Assembly (NCBI RefSeq): GCF_004358425.1
Contig: NZ_CP037948.1
Span: 124,001 to 188,000 of the forward strand
DNA from: Qipengyuania sediminis
GTDB taxonomy: Bacteria; Pseudomonadota; Alphaproteobacteria; Sphingomonadales; Sphingomonadaceae
Direction of reading: 5' to 3'
Length of the DNA stretch: 64,000 nt
Position 1 is the first letter of the stretch. Each line of letters begins with the position of its first letter. Under the pieces are notes generated by a model. The model ran no database searches, was not told the origin of the DNA, and was given only the letters and a program-made list of their open reading frames with translations. The position numbers were made by a program, and so were the translations under genes. Of the stretch, positions 16,782-24,111 are shown in pieces.

Positions 16782-17577
16782 TCGGGTAGCCCGCGTCCTC
16801 CGGGATCGTCAGCACTTCACGGCCGTCGCGGGTGGCAGCTCGGGGGACGATGAGGCGGACGGGGATGGCGTCGGCCTGTGCCTTGGCTTCGGCGAAGCTG
16901 GCGAAGAGCGCGAGGCGTTCGAGATTGCGGCGGGTGGGAAATATGATCGAGAGCTCGCCCCGGTCGGCAGCCGCGAGCGCGTCTGCGGCGGTCGTCCAGA
17001 ACAGGCGCGTGTTCTCGGTCGCATCGACCGCCAGGTCGACCGCGCCGGTGCCGAGATCGGCGAGGTAGAAGCGGGTGTCGAAGATGCGGTGGCTGGTCAC
17101 GCCGCGGGGGCACCAGCGGGCAAAAGGGGTAAGCGCGTCGAGGTTCAGGGTGAGGCCACGCGCTTCCAGCGCCGCGCCGAAGTCGCTGCTTTCGGCCATA
17201 GCGCTGCGGAGCTCTGCCGCCTCGCCCGCGCTTAAGCGTTGCGCGAGGCCGGGGGCAAGGCCCGTCTCTTCGATCGTCTCGCGGATGGCGGCGATGCGGT
17301 GCGCCCCTTCGTCCGCATCCGGCACGCCGAGCGTCTCGGCCAGCGCGCGGTCGGCGGGATCGACGCGCCCCCCGGGGAAGACCGCCATCCCGCCCGCGAA
17401 AGACATCGCGCGGCTGCGCACCACCATCAGCAGTTGTGGCGGGCCCCCCGCGGGTCCGTTGCGGAACACCACCAGCGTGGCGGCGGGGATTTCGGGCAGG
17501 GCGCTCATCGCCCCCGCCATGAACCGCGCATCAAGGCTTGCCAAGGCGGACTGGGTTAATGCCTCGGTGTCGGCCAT
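16744..17577 (-). CDS. NUDIX hydrolase
   Basis: A 277-residue protein with a NUDIX box spread over FPGGRVDPADRAL and AAIRETIEETGL (G...REUxEExGU pattern), with the long insertion typical of the larger NUDT7/8/19-like group. These enzymes hydrolyse nucleoside-diphosphate-linked compounds such as coenzyme A derivatives; the exact substrate cannot be read from sequence. The ATG at 17577 (MADTEAL) is preferred over an upstream ATG at 17655 because it removes a non-homologous leader. Confidence 0.83.
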   Translation of the reverse strand: MADTEALTQSALASLDARFMAGAMSALPEIPAATLVVFRNGPAGGPPQLLMVVRSRAMSFAGGMAVFPGGRVDPADRALAETLGVPDADEGAHRIAAIRETIEETGLAPGLAQRLSAGEAAELRSAMAESSDFGAALEARGLTLNLDALTPFARWCPRGVTSHRIFDTRFYLADLGTGAVDLAVDATENTRLFWTTAADALAAADRGELSIIFPTRRNLERLALFASFAEAKAQADAIPVRLIVPRAATRDGREVLTIPEDAGYPITAEPLDRAMRG

Positions 17578-17647
17578 GTTTACAGGCTCGCAATGCGACC
17601 ACCGTCGGTTAACCATCGCGGGCCCCAGAATCGCGCGCCCGGGCGCA

Positions 17648-17666
17648 TTTGGCACGGCCCGTGCAT
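17648..17666 (+). promoter_or_regulatory. Sigma54-like promoter with no gene behind it
   Basis: The sequence TTTGGCACGGCCCGTGCAT has the invariant GG (17651-17652) and GC (17663-17664) with exactly ten bases between them. It differs from the TGGCAC-N5-TTGC core at one base (GTGC). Transcription would begin near 17676 on the plus strand, where no coding gene exists before the terminator at 17774-17807. Confidence 0.45.
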
Positions 17667-17675
17667 CGTCAGCTT

Positions 17676-17807
17676 CGTCTCTGGAAGTCTTCGTTAAGAG
17701 GCATGGCCGATCGTCTCCCGGCCCGCCTCCCCCGCCTGATCCGCGGGTCTATGGTTCGAGAAGAGCCTCGATGGAAAAGCCGCTCCGACCCGGGCGGCTT
17801 TTCTTTT
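17676..17807 (+). ncRNA. Candidate small RNA, about 130 nt
   Basis: Between a sigma54-like promoter and a strong intrinsic terminator the plus strand can form consecutive hairpins. These are CCCGC/GCGGG near 17725-17750, TCGAG-aagagc-CTCGA near 17756-17772, and the terminator stem. No plausible open reading frame with a ribosome site lies inside. Both flanking genes are on the minus strand, so the RNA would be an independent unit. This is inferred from signals only. Confidence 0.35.
17774..17807. terminator. Bidirectional intrinsic terminator
   Basis: A perfect 10-bp stem, GAAAAGCCGC (17774-17783) with GCGGCTTTTC (17794-17803), encloses a 10-base loop; TTTT follows on the plus strand. On the minus strand the same hairpin lies just after the grxD stop codon, so it can end that operon; on the plus strand it would end the candidate small RNA. 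Confidence 0.75.
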
Positions 17808-17808
17808 A

Positions 17809-18141
17809 TCAGCCCTCCGCGCGCGCGACTGCCTTGTCGCTCATCATCTGCTGCAGCTCGCCCGCCTCGTACATCTCCATCATGATGTCACTGCCGCCGA
17901 TGAACTCGCCCTTGACGTAGAGCTGGGGGATGGTGGGCCAGTCAGAATAGGCCTTGATGCCCTGGCGGATCTCCTGGTCTTGTAGAACGTCCACGCTGTC
18001 ATAAGCGACGCCGAGGTGGTCGAGGATGGCGATCGCGCGGCTGGAAAAGCCGCATTGCGGGAACAGCGGCGTGCCCTTCATGAACAGCACGACGTCGTTC
18101 CCGGCGACGATATCGGCAATGCGCGCGCTTGCATCGGACAT
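17809..18141 (-). CDS. grxD: Monothiol glutaredoxin Grx4 family
   Basis: The 110-residue protein carries the CGFS active site (Cys30) in [12 protein letters not shown], together with the glutathione-binding WPTIPQLYV and GGSDIM motifs. CGFS glutaredoxins bind a [2Fe-2S] cluster between two subunits or with a BolA partner and hand clusters to targets. A bolA gene lies 45 bases upstream in the same direction, matching this partnership. Length and motifs are fully typical. Confidence 0.96.
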   Translation of the reverse strand: MSDASARIADIVAGNDVVLFMKGTPLFPQCGFSSRAIAILDHLGVAYDSVDVLQDQEIRQGIKAYSDWPTIPQLYVKGEFIGGSDIMMEMYEAGELQQMMSDKAVARAEG

Positions 18142-18186
18142 AGGCGAGGCAATCCTTGTTTGGTGTGCCGCCCCTGCGGGCGCGGG

Positions 18187-18423
18187 TCAGGATTTGGGAA
18201 CTTCGGTGGTGACTTGCAAGGCGTGGAGCACGCCCCCCATTCGTCCCCCAAGCGCGGCATAGACCAGTTTGTGCTGCTGAACCCGGGGCAGGCCCACAAA
18301 CTGCGGCGCCGCGACATGGGCGGCGTAATGGTCGCCATCGCCCGCAAGGTCGCGGATCGTCACCTCCGCGCCGGGAAGGGCGGCGCGGATCAAGGTCTCG
18401 ATTTCTTCCGCGGGCATGGGCAT
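18187..18423 (-). CDS. BolA family protein
   Basis: A 78-residue BolA-fold protein: MPMPAEEIETLIRAALPGAE, then the HYAAHV strand, and LPRVQQHKLVYAALGGRMGG with the conserved His used for cluster binding. It is likely the partner of the adjacent Grx4 in iron-sulfur trafficking or iron sensing. The start at 18423 removes a long non-homologous upstream frame; a second ATG two codons later is also possible. Confidence 0.92.
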   Translation of the reverse strand: MPMPAEEIETLIRAALPGAEVTIRDLAGDGDHYAAHVAAPQFVGLPRVQQHKLVYAALGGRMGGVLHALQVTTEVPKS

Positions 18424-18434
18424 CGAAAGTGCGC

Positions 18435-18761
18435 TCAGCCCTGATCGGTCATGAACTGGCGTCGTGCCTCGACGGTGCACTCCTCCAGCTTGGCGCGGAT
18501 CGCCGCCTCGTCCTGGTCGCAACCCGCCTGGGTAAGGTCGCCGAGGAGCTTGCGGATGACGTCTTCTTGCCCCGCTTCTTCGAAATCGGCCTGGACGACC
18601 GATTTCTTGTAGGCATCGGCCTCCTCCGCCGTCAGGCCCATCAGCCGCGCCGCCCACTCGCCGGTGAGCCGCGCGGCGCGCGCCGCGATCTTGAAGGCGT
18701 TCTCCTCGTCGAAGGCGTATTTCGCCTCCTCGCCGCGCTGCCGGTCACTGAAATCGGTCAT
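18435..18761 (-). CDS. DUF1476 protein, F-ATPase inhibitor zeta subunit family
   Basis: This 108-residue helical protein begins MTDFSDRQRGEEAKYAFDEE, matching DUF1476. In Paracoccus denitrificans a member is the zeta subunit that blocks ATP hydrolysis by the F1 motor, with its N terminus as the inhibitory region. The family is restricted to alphaproteobacteria, which supports the taxonomic call. It precedes bolA by 11 bases and follows the quinone oxidoreductase gene, all on the minus strand. Confidence 0.92.
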   Translation of the reverse strand: MTDFSDRQRGEEAKYAFDEENAFKIAARAARLTGEWAARLMGLTAEEADAYKKSVVQADFEEAGQEDVIRKLLGDLTQAGCDQDEAAIRAKLEECTVEARRQFMTDQG

Positions 18762-18790
18762 GGCATCCTCGTGTCCGTGTCCCCGCAATC

Positions 18791-19807
18791 CTAGCTTGCC
18801 TGTCCAGCGCCGTCCATGACGACCACCAGCTTGCCGATCGCGCCGCGCTGTTCGAGCTTGGCGATCGCCTCGTGTGCGCGCTCGAGCGGATAGGTCTCGC
18901 TTATCAGCGGGGCGATCTTGCCCGCCTGCCATAAATCGAAGAGTTCGGCGATATTCGCGGCGTTTCGTTGCGGATCGCGCGCGGTGAAGGCGCCCCAGAA
19001 CACGCCGCGAATGTCGCAGCTTTTGAGCAGCGTCAGGTTGAGCGGCATCTTGGCGATCCCTGCGGGGAAGCCGATCACCAGGAAGCGGCCTTCCCAGGCG
19101 ATCGCGCGGAGCGCCGGTTCCGAATAATCGCCGCCGACGATGTCGTAGACGATATCCGCACCCCCCGGCCCGACCGCGTCCTTGAACTGCTGCGCCAGCG
19201 CTTTGGACTGCTCCTTGTCGAAGGGCGGGCGGCCATAGATCACCACCTCGTCCGCCCCGGCCTTGCGCGCCGCCGACGCCTTCTGTTCGCTCGAGACCCC
19301 GGCGACGACGCGACACCCATAGGCCTTGGCAAGCTCGACCGCGGAGAGCCCCACGCCCCCCGCCGCGCCGAGCACCAGCACGGTCTCGCCCGCCTTGATA
19401 TTGCCACGATCCTTCAGCGCATGGATGGTGGTGCCATAGGTCATCAGGAGCGCGCTGGCGGCGACAAGATCGATGCCCTCGGGCACGCGGAACAGGCGCG
19501 CGGCGTTGATGACCACGCGCTCGGCCAGCCCGCCGGCGCCCAGGCCCGCGATGACCCGGTCGCCCACGGCCCAGCCGCTCAGCCCTTCGCCCAGTGCCGC
19601 AATGGTTCCGGAAATCTCGCCCCCCGGGGCAAATGGGCGGGGCGGCTTCATCTGGTAGAGATCGCGAATGATCAGGGTATCGGGAAAGTTGATCGCGCAG
19701 GCGGCGACGTCGACCAGCACTTCCCCCGCACCCGGCGCGGGGTCGGCGACATTCTCGAGCACCAGCGTCTCAGGCCCGCCGAGCTCTTTCGACAGCACGG
19801 TTCTCAT
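18791..19807 (-). CDS. NADPH:quinone oxidoreductase-like MDR enzyme
   Basis: A 338-residue medium-chain dehydrogenase/reductase of the zinc-independent quinone reductase type. The catalytic domain begins MRTVLSKELGGPETL, and the NADP-binding motif is VLVLGAAGGVG near residue 146. No structural zinc cysteine cluster is visible. The ATG at 19807 has AAGGAA about ten bases upstream; the in-frame ATG at 19816 touches that site and is less likely. It leads the set ending in DUF1476-bolA-grxD. Confidence 0.88.
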   Translation of the reverse strand: MRTVLSKELGGPETLVLENVADPAPGAGEVLVDVAACAINFPDTLIIRDLYQMKPPRPFAPGGEISGTIAALGEGLSGWAVGDRVIAGLGAGGLAERVVINAARLFRVPEGIDLVAASALLMTYGTTIHALKDRGNIKAGETVLVLGAAGGVGLSAVELAKAYGCRVVAGVSSEQKASAARKAGADEVVIYGRPPFDKEQSKALAQQFKDAVGPGGADIVYDIVGGDYSEPALRAIAWEGRFLVIGFPAGIAKMPLNLTLLKSCDIRGVFWGAFTARDPQRNAANIAELFDLWQAGKIAPLISETYPLERAHEAIAKLEQRGAIGKLVVVMDGAGQAS

Positions 19808-19823
19808 CAGGCGCATTTCCTTT

Positions 19824-19994
19824 TCAATCGCTTTGCGGAGGTTCGCCCGAGGGGATCGGACCGGGCTGCTGCGGGCCCTTCTTCCGTTCTTTGCGCTTGC
19901 TGGCATACATCAGCGCGGCGGCGATCGCGGCTGAACCCACGGCGCCCGCCAGCGCGGCGGCGGCTTTGCCCTTGTTTGTCATGGGATCGCTCAT
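19824..19994 (-). CDS. Small single-pass membrane protein, unknown
   Basis: A 56-residue product: a short hydrophilic start (MSDPMTNKGK), one Ala/Gly-rich helix (AAAALAGAVGSAAIAAALMY), and a Lys/Arg then Pro-rich tail (ASKRKERKKGPQQPGPIPSG). Starts at 19994 and 19982 are both possible. It lies 16 bases before the quinone oxidoreductase start and diverges from the thioesterase. The function is not recognised. Confidence 0.5.
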   Translation of the reverse strand: MSDPMTNKGKAAAALAGAVGSAAIAAALMYASKRKERKKGPQQPGPIPSGEPPQSD

Positions 19995-20087
19995 GCGGCA
20001 GGGAACCATGACTTTGCAACGCCCGCGGACGAAAAATAAACCCTGTCGGCTATGGCTCCGGTAGGACATTGCGCCTAACTGACACGC

Positions 20088-20486
20088 ATGTCAGCACAGC
20101 CCTTCGCGATTCCCATCACTGTCGAGGCGTCCGACATCGACTTCATGGGGCACGTCAACAACGCGCGCTACCTCACCTGGGTGCAGGATGCGGTGCTGGC
20201 GCACTGGCGCGGGCTGGCGCCTGCGGAAGAGGTTGCGAGCAAAGCCTGGGTCGCGCTGAAGCACGAGATCACCTATCTGCGCCCCGGCTTCCTAGGCGAT
20301 GCCGTGATCGCCGCGCCGGTGCTCGAAGGCTTCAAGGGCGCGCGCGCCTTCTACCGCACCGTCATCAGCCGGGGCGGGGAGGTGCTGGCCGAGGTCAAGA
20401 GCGCCTGGTGCTGCATCGATACCGAGACCCTGCGTCCCGCTCGCATCGGCGAACATCTGCGCAGCTTCTTTCTTCCCGCGGGCTGA
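20088..20486 (+). CDS. Acyl-CoA thioesterase, hot-dog fold
   Basis: The 132-residue protein is of the YbgC/4HBT group. The signature is VEASDIDFMGHVNNARYLTW, where the Asp of DxMGHVNN is the usual catalytic residue. Members hydrolyse short or medium acyl-CoA thioesters. It stands 20 bases before crtZ on the same strand, so they probably share a transcript, although no direct metabolic link is evident. Confidence 0.9.
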   Translation: MSAQPFAIPITVEASDIDFMGHVNNARYLTWVQDAVLAHWRGLAPAEEVASKAWVALKHEITYLRPGFLGDAVIAAPVLEGFKGARAFYRTVISRGGEVLAEVKSAWCCIDTETLRPARIGEHLRSFFLPAG

Positions 20487-20506
20487 CCTATATCGGGCTT
20501 CGCGCC

Positions 20507-21025
20507 ATGACCGTGCTGACCGCCATCCTGATTGTCCTTGCCACCATGCTGGTGATGGAATGGGTCGCCTGGGCGAGCCACAAATATATCATGCACGGGT
20601 TCGGCTGGGCCTGGCATCGCGATCATCACGAACCGCATGACAACCTGCTTGAGAAGAACGATCTGTTCGGCCTCGTCGGCGCGGCCGCGAGCATCGCCAT
20701 GTTCGCGTGGGGCAGCAAATGGGCGCTGGGCGAAGCCGCCTGGTGGCCCGCGACCTGGATCGGGCTCGGCATCCTTGGTTACGGGATCATCTACACGCTG
20801 GTGCACGACGGGCTGGTCCATCAGCGCTATTTCCGCTGGGTGCCGCGCAGCGGCTATGCCAAGCGGATCGTCCAGGCGCACAAGCTGCATCATGCGACCG
20901 TCGGAAAGGAGGGCGGGGTGAGCTTCGGCTTTGTCCTCGCCGGCGACCCCGCCAGGCTGAAGGCGGAATTGAAGCGCCAGCGCGCGGCCGGGACGGCCGT
21001 GCTGCGCGACGCGGCCGAGCTCTAG
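20507..21025 (+). CDS. crtZ: Beta-carotene hydroxylase
   Basis: This 172-residue membrane di-iron hydroxylase shows the full set of histidine motifs: HKYIMH, HRDHH, HDGLVHQ and HKLHH, spread over four helices. CrtZ adds 3-hydroxyl groups to beta-ionone rings, giving zeaxanthin from beta-carotene, and supports a yellow to orange pigmented organism. No other crt genes are in the window. The last four bases overlap the end of the convergent gene. Confidence 0.93.
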   Translation: MTVLTAILIVLATMLVMEWVAWASHKYIMHGFGWAWHRDHHEPHDNLLEKNDLFGLVGAAASIAMFAWGSKWALGEAAWWPATWIGLGILGYGIIYTLVHDGLVHQRYFRWVPRSGYAKRIVQAHKLHHATVGKEGGVSFGFVLAGDPARLKAELKRQRAAGTAVLRDAAEL

Positions 21026-21594
21026 CGCCGCCGTGCCCGGGGCCGCGCGAGATAGTGGCAGGCAGCCAGCGCCACGATCGCGATCCCCAGCAATTCCTGC
21101 ATCGAACCGATCGTGAAGGCTTCGGGCCCCATGCCCAGCATCCCGCTGACGTGGTGGAAGGAAGCCGCGCGGATCAGCACGAACAGCCCGATGAAAACGA
21201 GACCGAAAAGCGCCATCCGCACCGCCGGGTGAGTGCCGCGGGTGAAGCGGAACAAGGCCAGGCCCGCGGCCATCGCCACCGCCACCAGCGCCATGATGAA
21301 TTCGAACTGGAACACGCGGCGGTCCTCGTACCAGCCCTGCTCGACCGCCCAGCTGCGCCCGACGATGGTGACGATGGTCTGGAAATCGAACAGCTCGTTC
21401 ACGCTGAAGAACGCCATGAGCGCCGCGGTGAAGCGCCAGAACAGGCGCTCGCGCGAACGCGCTGTGGCGGCGGCGCGCAGGGCCAGGATCGCGCCGAGCG
21501 CATAGGCGGCAACCGTGATCCAGTCGGCGAGGTCGGCGCGCGCAATCGACGCGTGCCAGTCCTGATCGGCAAAGGCGGCAGCGATCGCATTCAT
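21022..21594 (-). CDS. Conserved multipass membrane protein, unknown
   Basis: A 190-residue protein with about five hydrophobic helices; Arg and His residues in the loops (WYEDRRVFQFE, RAASFHHVSG) may be functional. I do not recognise a named family. The start overlaps the sufE stop as ATGA, so it is translated with sufE and is the last gene of the run that begins at the psp promoter. The 3' end touches crtZ. Confidence 0.7.
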   Translation of the reverse strand: MNAIAAAFADQDWHASIARADLADWITVAAYALGAILALRAAATARSRERLFWRFTAALMAFFSVNELFDFQTIVTIVGRSWAVEQGWYEDRRVFQFEFIMALVAVAMAAGLALFRFTRGTHPAVRMALFGLVFIGLFVLIRAASFHHVSGMLGMGPEAFTIGSMQELLGIAIVALAACHYLARPRARRR

Positions 21595-22004
21595 GCCGGC
21601 GAACCGGCGATGCGCGCGGCATGGCTCTTCACCAGCGCGATCATATTTGGCAGGCCTTGGGTACGATTGCTGGAAAGCTGGCGCGTGAGGTCGAAAGGCT
21701 CCAGCGCGGCTTCGATATCCATCGCCGCGACCTCGGGCGCGGGCCGGTCCTGCACCGCGGCGATCACCAGCGCGACGATGCCCTTGGTGATCGCGGCATT
21801 GCTGTCGGCGAGGAAGTGCAGCGCGCGCGCATCGCCGGTCGGATAGACCCAGACCTGCGCCGAACAGCCCCGCACCAGCGTCGCCTCGGTCTTCAGCGGC
21901 GCCGGCATGGGTTCGAGCTCGCGCCCGAGTTCGATGAGCATCCGGTAGCGGTCGTCAGCTTCGAGAAACTCGTATTCTTCGGCAATCTCGGTCAGCGCGC
22001 GCAT
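21591..22004 (-). CDS. sufE: SufE family cysteine-desulfuration protein
   Basis: The 137-residue protein has the SufE/CsdE fold and the acceptor Cys47 in LVRGCSAQVWVY. SufE takes persulfide sulfur from the SufS desulfurase and passes it to the SufB scaffold. Motifs EYEFLEADDRYRMLIELG and SSNRTQGLPNM are typical. It sits 24 bases downstream of the psp-linked small membrane genes rather than in a suf operon, so readthrough from the psp promoter is possible. Confidence 0.94.
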   Translation of the reverse strand: MRALTEIAEEYEFLEADDRYRMLIELGRELEPMPAPLKTEATLVRGCSAQVWVYPTGDARALHFLADSNAAITKGIVALVIAAVQDRPAPEVAAMDIEAALEPFDLTRQLSSNRTQGLPNMIALVKSHAARIAGSPA

Positions 22005-22028
22005 GGGGGCACTGTAGCGAGGGGGGCT

Positions 22029-22208
22029 TCAGCCCGAAAGCCCGCCCGGCCGGGTGAACGCGTAGTATAGGACGTAGAACCACCCGAAGACGCCGTGGAT
22101 CGCCGCCCAGACGATCGACTTGTTCAGCGACCAGCTCACCGCGACCGCGATCGCGCTGCCGAGGCCGACGCCGATGCGCGCCGCCTCTCCGCCGTGGCTG
22201 CCGGTCAC
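22029..22208 (-). CDS. 59-residue small membrane protein of the psp operon
   Basis: A GTG at 22208 overlaps the stop of the upstream gene as GTGA. It opens a 59-codon frame: a hydrophilic start with GSHGGEAARIG, one helix (VGLGSAIAVAVSWSLN), a short loop, then an aromatic second hydrophobic segment (HGVFGWFYVLYYAF). No family is recognised. The coupled start, lack of spacing and membrane character support a real gene. It is short enough to be missed by length cut-offs. Confidence 0.6.
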   Translation of the reverse strand: MTGSHGGEAARIGVGLGSAIAVAVSWSLNKSIVWAAIHGVFGWFYVLYYAFTRPGGLSG

Positions 22209-22441
22209 AGGTCCACTCCGCTGGCGATGGCTTCCAGCTTGCGGATGCGCTCCTTGAGATCGCTAAGCTCGATGCGCGCGGCGCCCAGCTGGCTGGAATC
22301 GGTTGCCGGGCGCGACCCCCGCGCCTCGAGCTCGCGGCTCTTAAGCGCCAGCCAGTCCTGCCAGCCCTTGAGCAGCGCTGCGACGACCGTGATCAGCCCG
22401 ATCAGCGCGGCGGCGGCGATGACGATGGTGGGTTCGGCCAT
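22205..22441 (-). CDS. PspB-like small membrane coiled-coil protein (copy 4)
   Basis: A 78-residue protein with an N-terminal helix (TIVIAAAALIGLITVVAAL) and a charged coiled coil ending LSDLKERIRKLEAIASG. The last segment matches the ERI-x-x-LE motif shared with the neighbouring small proteins and PspC. It starts 23 bases after copy 3 and overlaps the 59-residue gene. The role is inferred to be part of a PspB-like envelope-stress assembly. Confidence 0.75.
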   Translation of the reverse strand: MAEPTIVIAAAALIGLITVVAALLKGWQDWLALKSRELEARGSRPATDSSQLGAARIELSDLKERIRKLEAIASGVDL

Positions 22442-22464
22442 CGAACGTCTCCCTTCGCTCCCAG

Positions 22465-22752
22465 TCAGCCCGGCTGGTCGCCGCGCAGCGCCTCGATCTC
22501 GCGCGCGATCCGGCGGGTTTCGTTCGCATCCACAGAATTTCCATCGGTGGCGATGCGTTCGAGGACCTTGATCCGCTCGCGCAGCTCCTGCAGCTCCCGT
22601 GTCTGCACCGCGCTTTCGTCGACGGTCGAGGCCGGCCCGCTCTCCTTGCGCGCGCGCTTCTCGATCCGTCCCATCGCGCGGTAACGCTCGGTCAGCACAT
22701 TGGTCGCGCAGCCCACCAGCACGATCAGGAAGATCATGGTCCACAGGTTCAT
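22465..22752 (-). CDS. PspB-like small membrane coiled-coil protein (copy 3)
   Basis: 95 residues: an N-terminal hydrophobic helix (MNLWTMIFLIVLVGCATNVL) followed by a basic stretch and a coiled coil with ELRERIKVLERIATD and a final REIEALR. The shared motif ERI-x-x-LERI-x-TD places it with copies 1 and 2. Its ATG overlaps the stop of copy 2 (ATGA). The Cys in VGCA is not followed by lipobox-like spacing, so a lipoprotein is unlikely. Confidence 0.78.
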   Translation of the reverse strand: MNLWTMIFLIVLVGCATNVLTERYRAMGRIEKRARKESGPASTVDESAVQTRELQELRERIKVLERIATDGNSVDANETRRIAREIEALRGDQPG

Positions 22753-23093
22753 TGCGCCCGATCCTTCTCGATCCTGAGCCGGTCGATCTCATGCGTGAGC
22801 TGGAAGCCGCTGTCGGTCACGATCCGCTCGATATTCGCGAGGCGATCCTTTACGGAGCCAAGCTCAGCCTGCAGCACGGCGTTCTCCTGCGTCAGCAGGC
22901 TGACACGCTGATCGGTCTGCGCGTCCCGCTTGGGGTGGAGCGACTGGCCCCACATCCCTTCGAGCGGATAGCCCGCCTGGATGCGCATCTTGGTCGTCTG
23001 CACCCAGCCCCAGACCCCCGCCAGCGGGATCAGGATGCCTGCACCGATAAACCAGGGGAGGTACTGGATGACGATATCCGCCCCGTCCATCAC
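22749..23093 (-). CDS. PspB-like small membrane coiled-coil protein (copy 2)
   Basis: 114 residues with one helix near the N terminus (YLPWFIGAGILIPLAGVWGW), a linker, and a heptad-rich coiled coil (SLLTQENAVLQAELGSVKDR) that ends LANIERIVTDSGFQLTHEID. ERIVTD-x-G is identical in spacing to copy 1. Two ATGs (23093 and 23090) are possible; the first overlaps the copy 1 stop. Confidence 0.78.
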   Translation of the reverse strand: MMDGADIVIQYLPWFIGAGILIPLAGVWGWVQTTKMRIQAGYPLEGMWGQSLHPKRDAQTDQRVSLLTQENAVLQAELGSVKDRLANIERIVTDSGFQLTHEIDRLRIEKDRAQ

Positions 23094-23404
23094 ACCCGCT
23101 CCTTCTTCACGAGGCTGAGCGGCACGCCCGCGTGCTGATCCTCGACCCGGCGGTGATCGCGCAGCGCCTCGATCTGCGTCGCGACGTCGTAACCGCGATC
23201 GGTGACGATGCGTTCGAGCACGCGGACGCGATCCTCGAGTTGCTGCACCCCGCTCGAATATTGCGCGGCCTTTTCGGCGGTGGTCTTGGCCGCCGCTTCG
23301 GCATGAATGCGCGCGATCTTCTGTGCGTGGCTGCTCCAGATCTTTATGATCGGAATGCTGAGCGCCATAAGCGGTATCAAAACCCAGATGGTATCGGGTC
23401 CCAT
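23090..23404 (-). CDS. PspB-like small membrane coiled-coil protein (copy 1)
   Basis: 104 residues: one N-terminal helix (TIWVLIPLMALSIPIIKIW), a basic helix, then a coiled coil with QLEDRVRVLERIVTDRGYDV and QIEALRDHRR. This is the clearest PspB-like paralogue and lies 27 bases after pspC. The shared motif with PspC and the next three proteins suggests tandem duplication followed by divergence. Confidence 0.8.
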   Translation of the reverse strand: MGPDTIWVLIPLMALSIPIIKIWSSHAQKIARIHAEAAAKTTAEKAAQYSSGVQQLEDRVRVLERIVTDRGYDVATQIEALRDHRRVEDQHAGVPLSLVKKERV

Positions 23405-23431
23405 GGCTTGAATTCCCCTGTTTTCTCCGCC

Positions 23432-23812
23432 TCAGCGCAGCCGTTCGATCTCGGCGGTGAGGCGCGGATTGCTGCTGACGTAGAAGTTTTCGACCTCGGC
23501 CAGGCGGCGGTCGACATCCTTCATCCGGCTGCGGATTTCGCGCGCGGTGCGCTTGGGGCTCTGCCGTACGCCCTGCCAGTACTTCGTCTCCTGCGGGTCA
23601 TGGTAGAGGTGCGGCGGCTTCTTGTTGAGGAGCAATCCGGCGATGAGATAGGCCGGCAGGAATACGCCGGCGGCGGGGGTCAGACATGCAATGACCAGAG
23701 CCATGCGTATCCAAAACACATTGATCCCGGTGTAGTCGGCAATGCCGGATGCGACGCCGAGCAGCTTGGCGTTGTGCTTGTCGCGGTAAAGCGTGGTGCG
23801 GGGGGTGTTCAC
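23432..23812 (-). CDS. pspC: Phage-shock protein C
   Basis: The 126-residue protein has the PspC domain at residues 6-70: LYRDKHNAKLLGVASGIADY, a re-entrant hydrophobic segment, and one transmembrane helix (FLPAYLIAGLLL). The C-terminal half is a coiled coil ending VDRRLAEVENFYVSS and EIERLR. PspC works with PspB as membrane sensor of the PspA/PspF switch. Its ATG overlaps the pspB stop as ATGA. Confidence 0.94.
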   Translation of the reverse strand: MNTPRTTLYRDKHNAKLLGVASGIADYTGINVFWIRMALVIACLTPAAGVFLPAYLIAGLLLNKKPPHLYHDPQETKYWQGVRQSPKRTAREIRSRMKDVDRRLAEVENFYVSSNPRLTAEIERLR

Positions 23813-24108
23813 CGGCGGGCCTCCTTCTTCTTCTCGGCGATCAGGTTTTCGAGCTCGCGGAGCTGCTGGTTATCGGCTTCGAGATTGCTGACGAGGCGCG
23901 CCGGGCGGAAATCGGCATTGTCGCTCGCGACCAAACGCTCGACGGTGTCCATGCGCTCGTCGAGGCGCTTGGCGAGATTGTAGAGCTCTTCAAGCAGCAT
24001 CTCGTCGTCGGTGGTGATGGAGGCGGCGGTCTTCCACTTGGTGATGTAGTGGAAGATGATCCACGGCAGAGCGATCGCGAACGCTAAAATGGCCAAGATA
24101 TCTTCCAT
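23809..24108 (-). CDS. pspB: Phage-shock protein B
   Basis: The 99-residue protein begins with a membrane helix (ILAILAFAIALPWIIFHYI) and continues as a charged coiled coil with LLEELYNLAKRLDERMDTVE. This is the PspB layout, slightly longer than the E. coli protein (about 74 residues). PspB and PspC hold PspA at the membrane during stress, freeing PspF. It lies three bases after pspA. Confidence 0.92.
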   Translation of the reverse strand: MEDILAILAFAIALPWIIFHYITKWKTAASITTDDEMLLEELYNLAKRLDERMDTVERLVASDNADFRPARLVSNLEADNQQLRELENLIAEKKKEARR

Positions 24109-24111
24109 GGT

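Noticed and set aside
17649..17885. A 78-codon plus-strand frame over the candidate small RNA
   Set aside because: It runs through the terminator hairpin and into grxD antisense, and has no usable ribosome site or homologous motif.
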